From: Anopheles merus
Taxonomy: Eukaryota > Arthropoda > Insecta > Diptera > Culicidae
Direction of reading: 5' to 3'
DNA length: 64,000 bases
NCBI RefSeq assembly: GCF_017562075.2
Contig: NC_054084.1
Coordinates: forward strand, 17,792,889 to 17,856,888
Part shown: piece by piece, positions 53,184 through 64,000 of the stretch
Layout: each line of letters opens with the position of its first letter
Position numbering within the stretch: position 1 is the stretch's first letter
Made by a program: the position numbers and the translations under genes
The notes under the pieces: generated by a model
Told to the model about the DNA's origin: nothing
Seen by the model: the letters and a program-made list of their open reading frames with translations, nothing else
The model's database searches: none

Positions 53184-56100
53184 TAAGTTAAATCCTGTTG
53201 ATGGCTGCTAGATCTACAATAGTACGTAAAGTAGTTTAACATAACTCACCAGCAACTGAACAAAGCCGCGTCAACAGCACGACATACTTCTCCACTATTT
53301 GATTAGTTGCCAACAATGTTTATAATTATAATTTCAAAATGCTATATGCAATCGACTCCGGTGCAAAACAAAAGCACTACCGCTTACAATCGTACGATTC
53401 GCGGGTATTTCCTTGCCGTTCCTCAATACCAATTAATATCGATCGAACCAAGATCGATAAACCAAGATGAATTTCAGTTGTTGAAGCATTGTCACCCGAT
53501 ATAACTTGTGCATAATCTATGGTTCTTTTGAAGATCCCCCTTCCCTGCAGTCGGTTTGTAGCTTTAAAAGCTAACGAATGATTTAAGCCAAATATTGCGA
53601 ATAAGTTGTCCAAACCGCATGACTGGACGCAAATAAGGAGTGTCGCGATTCTACTTCGCAACGTTGCATCAAAGACAAACTCAAAAATACATCGCAAAGC
53701 GAAATTACCAATTGCAAACAAACGGTAACACTCATTTTATCCCTGTAGCATATGGGCGACTGGCCGAAAGTATCCCAACTGCGACTATAACCCCTACTAC
53801 CCTTGTTTTATAAAGTTGATTTAACGTATAGTCCCATGTAAGCACACGATATTGAGTTAAAATGAAGGAAACGGTTTACTTGTCCCGTCCATGCATTACT
53901 AAATGTATGGTAATGTTATTACGGTGAATTAGAAAAGCTTACGTCCAATCTTTTTTTTACTTTTTTAGTTGTTGTTAAAACGAACAAATCAATACTGCTA
54001 GGAGTCTTACCACGTTTACCAAGTGCACAAATTGTGTTTACCATTTACTTAAAATTGAAACGTTTGTTGTGTAAACGCCAATGCTTTTAAACGAACCAAT
54101 TTAATGTGTAAAATTCAAGAATCCGGTTGTACGAATTACTGTTTGATATTCGTGTGTAAAACATACAAACAACATCATTAGTTTGTGTAGGTAGAAATAT
54201 TTGAAACTTTCGCTCTATTTTTTCCTTGCTGCTGTGTGTTGTTCATGCATGAAACGAATCTTTCTCCTCAAACTTTGCACCTTCTACCGGATACATTCCT
54301 TTGCTGAGGAACTTATTTAAAACGCAAAGTAAAACCGTTAAAGCATACTCTCAATGATAAATAACACTAGTCTCGCTCGCACTAGTAGCCTTCCAGCATT
54401 CGCTCCGGACACAGCATGATTGCACAAAGGGAAGAACAAAACTACGTGTGTATGGGAGGGATAGAATAGCTTTAGCTTTAGCCTATAGGTTCCTTGTGAT
54501 ATTAGTTAAGCTTTTGGTGAGTACCGTAGTATATGTTAGATTGGGTTTTTTCTACGCATTGGCACAAATACGAAGTGAAAAAGACAGATTTAATTAGCGT
54601 TTGACAAGGTGTACACAATCACGTGGTGAAGGATAAAACAGCAAGAGATTAAGAATCTGTACTGTAAAATGTGCCACTGGAACTATAGCGGTAGTGTTGC
54701 ATAAAGACAGGCTTATCCCATTATTGCATTATTTCTTCCAATGTAAACGAAAAAGTAGAGTTCGTTTAAAATTAGCTTCGCTTGGAATTGTTGTATGGAT
54801 CGAGTGTTTTTTTTTTCACCTTACAAATAATTAGTATAACCATTGCCGCAAGATCAACGAGACAGGCACACTTTATAGTTATCTGCCCAAAAATCGTTTT
54901 TTTTTTTAAATTAGAAAACAAAATGCATGTGTACAAATGATATTCCTCGTTTGATATCAATTCCAATAGCTTAACCATTTTTAACAATGCTCCTCATGGT
55001 TCATGCTGTCCTTAATGTAGATACAATTGATTACCAGTTCTATCAAACGACGTACCATTACCATTGCCCCTGCTGCACGGATACAACAAAAGAACAAAGC
55101 AAAAAATCGAATCGATGAAAAATGCAAAATACAAAAAAAAAAATAAAGGCAGTAAAGGACAACATTGTATAAAACGCTGCTAGCTAGATCGTAAACTTTT
55201 GATAATTTGGATATTTAATATCAAGTGATGTTGATGGAAATTAGACGAAAATAAAACATTGGTACTGCAAAGGAAAAGAAACATTAAAATAATATTGCGT
55301 TTGATTTCGTGTGAATGGGTTTAATTATATTAACAATTATTGTTCAATAGGGTTCGCAAAAGTTCGATAGCCGTAAAGAAGCTCTGTTCCAAACTGTTGC
55401 CGGCGTCGCTTTCGATTCGAGCAAATAGATTGACATTCCCTGGCTGAGAGGCTATTTATGTACCATGCGTCCGATAAAGAACCAACAACTTCACAACCGC
55501 TCATCGATTGCGGGCAGAACCGCCAAAGGATGATCGCAACAATACGTCTCGTGAGAACATCATCTTAATCTCCACGCCACGAGAGACAAAGTGAGCTATA
55601 GAGCGATAGAGAAGGAGAGAAAGAGCGACAGAGCGGCCGCTCTTGCCAAACTCAATCAAGGAACATCTTACCCGATCGTCTCTTGACTTTCTTCCATCCC
55701 TGCTGAACGATCGCACAAGACCTTTGACACGAGACTGTTGATAAAGGGAGCGCCCGTCTCCATCAAGTCGCATCACTATCAGTGGATGATTCCTGGCCCG
55801 CTGGGATTTGTAGCAGAGACACTCTCCGGCACCGTCAGTCTGTTCCTGCGTTCGGTTCGGTTCGGATCGTGATCTTGCTCCAGTGTCCAGTTGCAGTAGT
55901 GGTGTCCAGTGTCCAGTGGTGTGGTGCATCCCCTACAAGTGATATTGAGAGTGACGTGGATGGTAAGTTGGAGTTGGAGGATACCACTCGCCACCAGAGG
56001 CCACAATCGTTTCGATATTATGTTAGCAAATCTATGCTGTCTGTGTGTATTTGTTATACAGCTTTAGTACGGGAATAAAACGTTAGCATAAGTGCAGTGA

Positions 56101-57051
56101 TTGATTACGCAACATTACACGTCGTCGGAACGTGTGTGTTTTAATGCTTCCGGAAGGATGTTATGTTAGCATTCTAGGATCAGTTATTATACCAGTGTAT
56201 ACGTGTCAAGTTCGCACACGTTTGTAAAGCGCAATTCGTTATAAAAGTGTTCAAATGCAGCATTTACGCAGGAGTCAACATTGTTAGTTCAGTGCTCGTT
56301 AGATCCGTGTTCCACGTTGACGCGGTGAATGACATCCCAACGAGTGGTCGACGATGGAAGATGATCGTTCACGTTATCACCAAAGTTAATGATTCTGTGT
56401 GAAGCGCAGAAGAAAAGTGTGCGCTCGGTGGTGGGGAGCTGATGAGATTAAGAAGGGAGGGCACGAAAACAAGCCAACAATCTGCCGTGCTTATTGACGT
56501 ACGCAGCCAAAGTTCAAGTTTACGTTGTTGTCGACTGATAATCGCCTCAAGTGATTCAACTGCTGCTGCACACACGCATTGGCTTTCGCGACGGATTTGG
56601 TCTGGATTGGGATGAATTATCATGAGGGGCCAGTGTGAGTGGGGAAGGGCACGTCCTGCCAGCAGACGGCACAAATTTCGAATTTGGGCCGTGATCGTGA
56701 TGTGTTCGTTTGGAGTGATAAGAGTAATGACATCCGAACACTTCCTAGTTACTCGTGCTTTGAATCTATATTTATACATTTCGGTGCTGTATCTGTGTCA
56801 ATAGTGGATTGGAGAGGAGTTTTAGGAAGTGAAAAGAGTGATTTACAAATGCCGGTTGGCGTTTGTGACAGAATAAAGAGCATATACTCGCGGAACGTGT
56901 GACTGGGAAATTATGCATCGTGCAGTTTGATCGTCATTTGTTTTTGTTGTGCTATCTTTTCAGAATCAATTGTAAAGCAATTGTGAAAAATGATAGAATA
57001 GTGTAGTGGTGCCTATTTAGTTGTACATCGAAGACTGAAGCGCAAGCAAAC
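53184..57051. other. Glucuronyltransferase 3' UTR and lipophorin 5' region
   Basis: No coding exon is visible. AATAAA occurs at 55142-55147 and 55250-55255, which would give the glucuronyltransferase a 3' UTR of about 2 kb. A nearer canonical signal was not found. From about 55.8 kb the stretch belongs to the lipophorin 5' side, with a probable noncoding exon ending at 55962 and another starting at 56964. Confidence 0.5.
55790..55962 (+). other. Probable noncoding first exon of lipophorin
   Basis: A strong donor, GGATG|GTAAGT, ends at 55962. A strong acceptor, CTATCTTTTCAG, lies just before 56964, and the lipophorin ATG follows 88 nt later at 57052. A 1 kb 5' UTR intron is therefore likely. 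The left end is a guess, since the transcription start is not evident. The exon contains tandem GTGTCCAGT words. Confidence 0.4.
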
Positions 57052-60000
57052 ATGGAGAGGCGAAAAGGTGTAGTTCATGGATTGATAGTCTTTCTCGTCC
57101 TGATGCTTACAGTCGAAGCTTACAAAAGAAGTAAGTACTCATATTTAGCAGTAGCTAACAAGATTTGTTACAGAAAACCAGATACGTTTCCAAACCAAAA
57201 AAAAAATCATATCAAAAACAAGTCGATATGATCCAGAGTAGTCAAACGACAAATAAGAGTATGGTTATGATTATGAGAGATGGTTGCCATCTAACATAGG
57301 AGGATATAGGTCCAAACTCGCATAGTAAAGAAGAAGAAGAAGTAGCTCATTTACCTTTGTTTTCACAATTGATTTACCCAATGCAGAATAGTCAGTCCTG
57401 CGTAACGACGGTTCAGTTCATACGGGTTTTGAGCCCGTGACGAGTAGGTTGTAAGACATAATATCTCGCTTAAAAAAAAATTATTGTATTTTATTTTCTA
57501 TTGTAATTTGTGTGATGGTGTAAAGCAGGAATCTCGAGAAGCCTATAATGCGGTCCGCGATGACTTTGTAAAGACTAAAACAAATAGTTTGTTGTGTTGA
57601 TTATTTCAATCATAATTTTAATATTTTCTTTTCATATTTTTAATAGAGCTACAATAATAGAATCGAGCTGTAGAATTTTAATACATTCAATTGGTATTTT
57701 CTCATTTAAAGGGTATTTAAACGTTCGATCATTAGCTAAAGATAACGTCAAATTTGCACTCAACAACGATATTTACCAACGAACGTCCAGTTGAAACAGA
57801 TCTAGTTAGACGTCATCTTTTGTAAGGCGTCATCTATCAAGGCGCAACTGGAATTTATCTGTCAAAGGCTATTAGAATTTGTTTAAAGATACAAAAAAAA
57901 AATACATCAAACCAAACTATCTGACAAGAATAGTTGGATTAGTTTCATCCGGGATTCCAATAACGAATAATAGGAACAATAGCAATTGAAATAGTCCTGC
58001 GAAATAATTGCAAATTAATTCTCATGGAATTTCATCAAATTCACTTCTTACAAGGTTTTTATCTTTATCTCAAGACCCTCAAACCATTTCCGCAATGGGG
58101 TTTATTCGTTTTTTTGTGTAAAAACGGGTCGGGAAATGGTTCGATGTCCTGGAGTTAAGTGAGAAAGCCTGTATTAACAAAAGAATCTTTCTTCTTCTTC
58201 TTTTTGGCTCAACAAACGTTGTCGGTCAAGGCCTGCCTGTACCAGTTGTGGGGTTGGCTTTCAATGACTTGATTACCTTTCCCCCCTTAGCAGCATAGTC
58301 AGTCCCACGTGTTGAACCCATGACGGGCATGTTGTTGGCAAGTCGTACGAGTTGACGACTGTACAATGAGACCAGCAAAAAATATTTAGTACTTCATAAA
58401 GCGTTAGACCATTTTCTTCATCATTTAATTCCCACTTGCTTGTCCTAGATCCCCTGAAAGATCCTCAAATTTGCGGACGCCCTGTGTGTTCGAAAACATC
58501 GAAGTTTCGATACAATGTCGGCACCGTGTACAAGTACGACCATTCCATGTACGTAAAGGCCGCTCTCGTAGGGAGCGGAGATAACACATCCGAGCTGCAC
58601 ATATCGTCCGTCGTCGAGATTGATTTCTATGCACCCTGTCAGGGTATTCTGCGGCTTTACTCGATCGAGGTGCGGGAACGAGCTGCACAGGCAGCCGAGG
58701 AAGAATTTTTCGAGTATGGAGAGGAGCCAGAACACTTAGACACATCGGATGTGGATGAAACGGGTGGCGTGCATCCGAAGAGTGATGTCATCGCAGAGGA
58801 GCTGATGCGTTTCGAACTTCGCTTTGCCTTCCATGATGGAGCGATCGGCGAGATCTGCCATGAGGATAGTGAGTCGGTGTGGACGTTGAACCTGAAGCGT
58901 GGCATCCTGTCAGCGCTGCAGAATACCATGCCACGGTTCGACATCGACTACGATACGACGGAAACAGATGTGTCCGGTATATGCGAAGTGCAGTACAAGA
59001 CAAACGGTCGTAACGGAACCAGTCTTCTGTTCCGCAAGACGAAGGATCTAGTTTCATGCAAACGGCGGTACAAGACCACATCGTTCATCCAAACAGTTCC
59101 GTATGATTTCCGGACGGTAAGCATGATTGAGTACATGAGTCAGGTAGTCTGGTATTGATGATATTATCTGTTTTGTTTTGTTTTAAAAGAATTACGTTGC
59201 CTGGCCAATACTCAATTCTAACAGCTATTGCGATGTAAGTATCTATAATAAGTAAAGTTTAAACACTTTCTAAAGAGCATGTAGGTATTTTAAATAATGT
59301 GTATGTATGTTGCAAATGATACTATCTCTACTGCTTTAGTTTTCTATCGATAATTCGATCTACAAAAGCGTTGCCTGCTATGAACGCCATCAGCTTGTGC
59401 CGTTTTCAAATGGGCTAGCCGGTGCCGTGACTGAAACATACAATAGGCTGGAGCTCGCCGATGAAGAAACTTACGTCCATGAAGGCAATAATGAGATTGA
59501 TATCCAGCGCCGTTCCTCGTTGCTGTACGATCATACGCCTTCTGTGCACGAAAGTCATGATGAGATCAAAGCATCCCGAGAATTGCTGAAGGAACTATGC
59601 GTTCATGGCTTTCCAAACATTAGACGTGACTTCCCGGATGTGTTTCTTAAATTTCTGACTGCGGCCCGGGCACTATCATCCAATGCACTGTACCAGCTGT
59701 TAACGCGTTCTAGAGCTATTTGCGACAATGGGCATAAGCACATACTGGAAAGCTTACCCTATATTGGCTCGGCCGCATCAGTTACGCTAATGAAGGATCA
59801 AATTGTCGAAAACAATGTAGGACCAGCGCTGGCAAACAAATGGATGGAATCGTTTGCCTTCCTGACCCGCCCGAACGAAGAGGTGTTGGAGGCAATGCTG
59901 GAGCTGATGAAGCATGGCAAGGAATCCGGTGATCAAACGTACCTTTTGTCAGGATCTACGGTAGTGAACACGTTCTGTAAAATACACTCGAACTGTGCGG

Positions 60001-63000
60001 AAAGTGAGGCAGTACAGGCGATCGTACAATATCTAGAAGAGGAGCTGCTCGATACGATCCAGAGTGCTGAGTCAAAGCTCCAACATGACCGTCGAAAACG
60101 GGAACGCGTGATTGTGCTGTTAATGGCACTGGGTAACATGGGTGTAGTAAACAAGCGCTTGAATTTTGAGCTACGTACCATCATTGAGAGTGAGCGATAC
60201 CCGACCGAGGTGCGAGTAGAGGCGGTGAACGTGTTCCGCCGTAGTGATTGTACCCGCACGAAGGATTACTTCTTGAAGCTGTACTCCACGTTCCTACTGG
60301 ACGTGGAGGTACGTATTGCCGCATACTTGCAAGCAATGCGATGTCCAGATCATTTGTCGGTAAGACTGATCAAGAATGTGCTGAAAACGGAAGAAGTAAA
60401 ACAGGTCGGATCTTTTGTTTGGTCTCATCTGACGAATCTCGCAAAAAGTGCGTCTCCCGTGCGTGTTCAGGCACAGGGTCTACTCGCAGAGAACGATCTG
60501 GACAGCAAGTTCAATCTTGACATACGCAAGTTTTCTCGCAACTACGAACAGACGTTGTTTTTCGATGAGTACAACTTCGGTATGACGGTAGATAGCAATG
60601 TGATCTTCAGCACTGAGTCGTATGTACCGCGATCGGTACGACTGAATTTGACGACGGATTTGTTCGGAGAGTCAATAAACTTCCTGGAGCTCAATGTACG
60701 TCTGGAGGGCTTGGAGCAGTCGGTACATCATTTGTTCGGTCCAAATGGTACGTACAGCGCCAAGAAGGTTGGAGAGCGAGTCGACACTTACATGAAATTC
60801 CTTCGTCAGTACGTTCCTACGAAGGTGTTGGAATTGTTCGATGGTGAGTCTTCATGGCGTGATGAGTTGCAAGATGCTGAAGAAAATGGGCGAGGAAAAC
60901 GAGCTGCTGTTCAACGATTGCCAGTGCTCATTGCGCGTCAAATACAGGAGGACGTGGATCGTCTCGGATTCCAGCTGAAGGGTAACTTCGACAAACCTCA
61001 GGTCACGATCGGTGTTAAGATTTTTGGTAACGATCTCAACTACTACACTGACGGACTGGAAATATTCAGCAAGGTAAACCAGCGCAAAAAACTGGCGAGT
61101 TTGTTCGATGGAAAAGAGTCGTCATACACGAAATCGTCCGTATTTTTGGACACCTCATACGATGTTCCTCTCAGTTCTGGAATGCCCTTGGCCTTGGGTC
61201 TTGTTGGTGCATCGTCAGTTGATCTACGGTTAACGGGTAAGATTAGAGCGTTTGATTATACCCGATGGTTGATTGATATTGAGGGAAAACTGAAGCCGAG
61301 TATCACAATGGACATAACAGCGTCGATGAGGAGTGATCTAATGCACGCCAGCACGGCTATCAAGGCAAAAACAAACCTATACTCCAACTCTGCTTGGGCG
61401 GCTCATCTCAAGCTGCGTGGAACCGATCAAGCAGTATTGCAGGTCAGCTTGCCCCAGGAACGGAACGATATCTTCAGCATTCGTTCGGAGATGTTTGTAC
61501 TGACGGAAAGACGCGAACTACAGCAAGCCGGTATCGAGCGTCGCTACTCTAATTCAACCTGCACTTGGCCATTCATCGATCAGGCGATCGGGTTGAAAAT
61601 GTGTACCAACTATAGCCTACCGGATGTGAGCAACACCGGCAAAGATGTGGAGGTACCGAGCCTTATCCTCAGCGGACCGGTCAATTTTGATGTCAGCCTG
61701 GAGAAAGCAGATCCAACGGCCAAGATGTTTGTGCTGAAGTACAGCTGGGCTGAACGGCAGAATCAAACGATCGTGGGTGTAGTGTTTGAAACGCCCAACT
61801 CTCAAATCCCGCGTATATTCCGTGCGAATATCACGAACGAAGTGCAACGTAAAACGGCAAGCATGACGTTTGTCAACGGCAATATATCCCATAAGGCGAT
61901 CGGGATGTACATCAACAATCCAAACCAACAGCGGGTGGAAATGTCGCTGAACGTGAATGATCGTAAATATCTGGCGCTGGAAATGGGCTACAATAAGACC
62001 GACACACGGAATGGGCGCATGTACTATCCGTCCTTTTACCTTTCTGTAAACAACGAACGGATAGCTGGGTTAGGTGGTCAAGTTAATCAGACAGCAAAAA
62101 ATAACATCTCACAGTGGGACTACATGATCATGTTCGAGACGAAGCGGGTACGCACGAAAACCATCGGCTATGTATCTGTTTCGCACAACATGACGTACAT
62201 GATTCATAACTCAATGGAATACCGGGTGAGCATCTCTTCGAGCGCGAGACGATCGGTGATATTCGTAAATACTAATTATTCAAAACTATTTGCCATTTCT
62301 TAAAAAAATATAGTTTATTGGCAGCACGACCGAACGCTTAGTAATCAATGCCCTTGCAGAAATGGCACTAAAGGAGGTGCTGATGTACCGTGCTAACTTT
62401 GACCTGCGATCAAGCGCCTATCCCCATTTTGACGTCGCACTGAATGGAACTTTGCTGGATGGAATGGGTCATCTTGATTTTACACTGCTGCACAACAACG
62501 CACCGGATTTGAGGGACGAAAAGTACCGGACTACGCTGAAGATGATTTTCGCTAGGGATAATCCGTACCGCAGTCAACTGATCTTGACGCCCAACAGTCA
62601 GCAGCTAATCGGGGGATCGGCGGAACAGACCGACCCAACCGAACGGACCACCTTGTCAGTCGAGATGACTAGACCTCGCTCAAAAATCGATGTGAAGGGT
62701 ATGATTGTGTAAGTTATATGGTTAAATTCTTATTGAGGTTTATACAATAACTTCATCGAGGATCATTTTACCGATCGTTTTAGTCACGAAAATATGCTAC
62801 AAAAAGGAGTGGATCATACAGTACGGCTCCTCGTCCGTTATGCCCCCAAGCGGGAGGTGATAGGTGTGGGATCGTTTTCTATGCCACGCTCCCAACGGTT
62901 TTGGTTAGAGAGTAGATTTAATCTAACGGTTCCGGGCTTTCATCCATGCACAGCCACTTTAAGGTTAACAGAAAACTCTACCAAAGATCATCAGGTAAGT

Positions 63001-64000
63001 TTTTTTGTGTTTTATTTATTTTATTTTTTTGTGTTTGTAAATATTTATTTTGTGTGTACCGTGAATAGTTTGATTTCAAAGGCGTTTGGTTTACGGAACA
63101 TGCCGCCAATGTAAGCGGTTGGTACAAGGATCGTAGCTCCAACGTAAAGTACTACCACTACGCGAAGTTGGCTGCCCAAATTGGACTCACCAATTCGACC
63201 CGGGAGCTATTTGGAGTGATGAAGTACATTCAGGATGAGCATGATAATCGGTTGAGCATCAACGCGATGTTCGAGAAGAAACCGTACGGCATTATCCTAC
63301 AACATACGCAGCAGATAGCGAACGGTACTAAGAGCTACGCAATGGTGCAATGGAAAGATGAACGGTACTGGTTTTCGGCACTCATGAAATCGGCTCCGAT
63401 CAAGCAGCTGGATCTGGAGCTACACATTGATAAGTGAGTGTAAATAAAAGAGGTTTAGAATGGTTGGAACCGCATTAACCATTCAATGTTTTATAGGATT
63501 CGTGATATCAGCGCCACACTGCGAGGCTATAAGACACCGTTGAAACGTGAAGTCGGCGTAGAGTTCAAGTGGGATGCGAATCGTGACCCGACGCAACGAA
63601 TTGCGTTGACGGGAGAATTAAACACTCCTACGGATCGTATCTACGATGGACTGTTCTTACTATCGTATCCCAATCGTACGTTCAGTGGGACGTTCGATTT
63701 GAAGGCAATCCATCCACGATACTTGGCTAACGCGCGCATTTCATGGAACACTACGGAAGCGATCGTGATACATTTCGATGCCGGTACGCACGAGGAGATG
63801 TTAAGCAAGATGTGGTTGCTACTTCACTTGAACACAACTTTCCACGGCTGGCGTCGAAATGCGCTGAGCGGAGCGTTTTCTTTCAAGGATAACGTGCTGT
63901 ATACAGACCTTATTGCAAATTGGGCCGAGGATCAGCGTCTGGGAGTTGAGTTGAATGGAACGTACCGGTCCAATAAGGAGATATTCAACTGTGAGCTAGG
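57052..64000 (+). CDS. Lp: Apolipophorin precursor (lipophorin apoLp-II/I), partial
   Basis: This is the secreted precursor of the haemolymph lipid carrier lipophorin, made in the fat body. Exons in the window are 57052-57130, 58449-59116, 59190-59234, 59340-62225, 62314-62708, 62784-62994, 63069-63433 and 63497 onward. They keep frame and encode about 1717 residues before the window ends; full proteins have about 3300. Residues 1 to about 23 form a signal peptide (LIVFLVLMLTVEA). The vitellogenin-type lipid-transfer N domain follows. Recognisable blocks are HDGAIGEIC, WTLNLKRGILSALQN, LLYDHTPSVHE, ILESLPYIGSAAS, EEVKQVGSFVWSHL and YEQTLFFDEYNFG. A furin-type RGKR site ends at residue 785 (60900-60902), where the precursor should split into apoLp-II and apoLp-I. 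N-glycosylation sequons are frequent. The related apoLTP precursor has the same layout, but block similarity favours lipophorin. Confidence 0.88.
57385..57450. repeat. Fragment related to repeat R2
   Basis: ATAGTCAGTCCTGCGTAA, then GGGTTTTGAGCCCGTGACG resembles the end of the R2 copy at 58296-58340 (ATAGTCAGTCCCACGTG, TTGAACCCATGACGGGC). It is short and diverged. Confidence 0.45.
58186..58380. repeat. Interspersed repeat R2, copy 2
   Basis: About 195 bp. It begins with TTC repeats and TTTTTGGCTCAACAAACG, then GGTCAAGGCCTGCC and TTGTGGGGTTGGCTTTCA. It ends with AAGTCGTACGAGTTGACGAC and TGAGACCAGC. The start matches copy 1 at 42868. The end resembles a piece at about 45924-45950. GTTGAACCCATGACGG near its end loosely resembles a pol III box B, so a SINE is possible but unproven. 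Confidence 0.65.

Larger units (their letters stand above)
57131..58448 (+). other. Lipophorin intron between signal-peptide and N-domain exons
   Basis: This 1.3 kb intron starts with GTAAGT and ends TGCTTGTCCTAG. It holds a copy of repeat R2 at 58186-58380 and a related fragment at about 57385-57450. No exon is recognised. Confidence 0.65.

Overview
The window looks like nuclear DNA from a mosquito, most likely an Anopheles species. The reasons are GC-rich, intron-split coding exons in AT-rich surroundings, GT-AG introns from about 70 bp to several kb, long (CA)n, (GT)n and (GA)n tracts, small MITE-like elements, decayed non-LTR retrotransposons, and an insect lipophorin precursor. All homology statements rest on remembered family motifs, because no search could be run.

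Layout, left to right. Positions 1-6656 hold no convincing coding sequence, apart from a possible Inr+DPE core promoter near 855. Positions 6657-18010 (+) carry milton, the TRAK-type mitochondrial transport adaptor, in five coding exons that keep frame. An AT-rich stretch follows, probably 3' UTR plus intergenic DNA, and then an interspersed repeat at about 21.9-22.4 kb. A previously unrecognised two-exon small ORF (22823-23351, +) ends tail-to-tail with phosphoglycerate kinase (25253-23676, -). Sec24 (C/D class, 31005-27204, -) and Pex19 (32062-33192, +) are divergent. A USP3-type deubiquitinase (41468-35998, -) has introns rich in microsatellites. Between it and the next gene, 42.8-46.1 kb is a transposon graveyard with a readable nested insertion history. 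A GT43 beta-1,3-glucuronyltransferase (47805-53183, +) carries a foldback element in its first intron. The apolipophorin precursor (57052 to beyond the window end, +) is cut off by the edge.

The genes do not form a pathway. They are a gene-dense patch of mostly housekeeping functions: mitochondrial traffic, glycolysis, COPII export, peroxisome biogenesis, chromatin-type deubiquitination, proteoglycan or glycoprotein glucuronylation, and lipid transport. For six of the seven main genes the exon phases close exactly. The exception is the last Sec24 junction, where canonical splicing would produce an immediate stop.

No prokaryotic system, CRISPR array or phage is present. The most notable items are the small two-exon ORF, the Sec24 junction anomaly, the in-frame MITE-in-LINE insertion, the (UG)n tract directly behind a USP3 splice donor, and the tandem phase-matched donors in milton.
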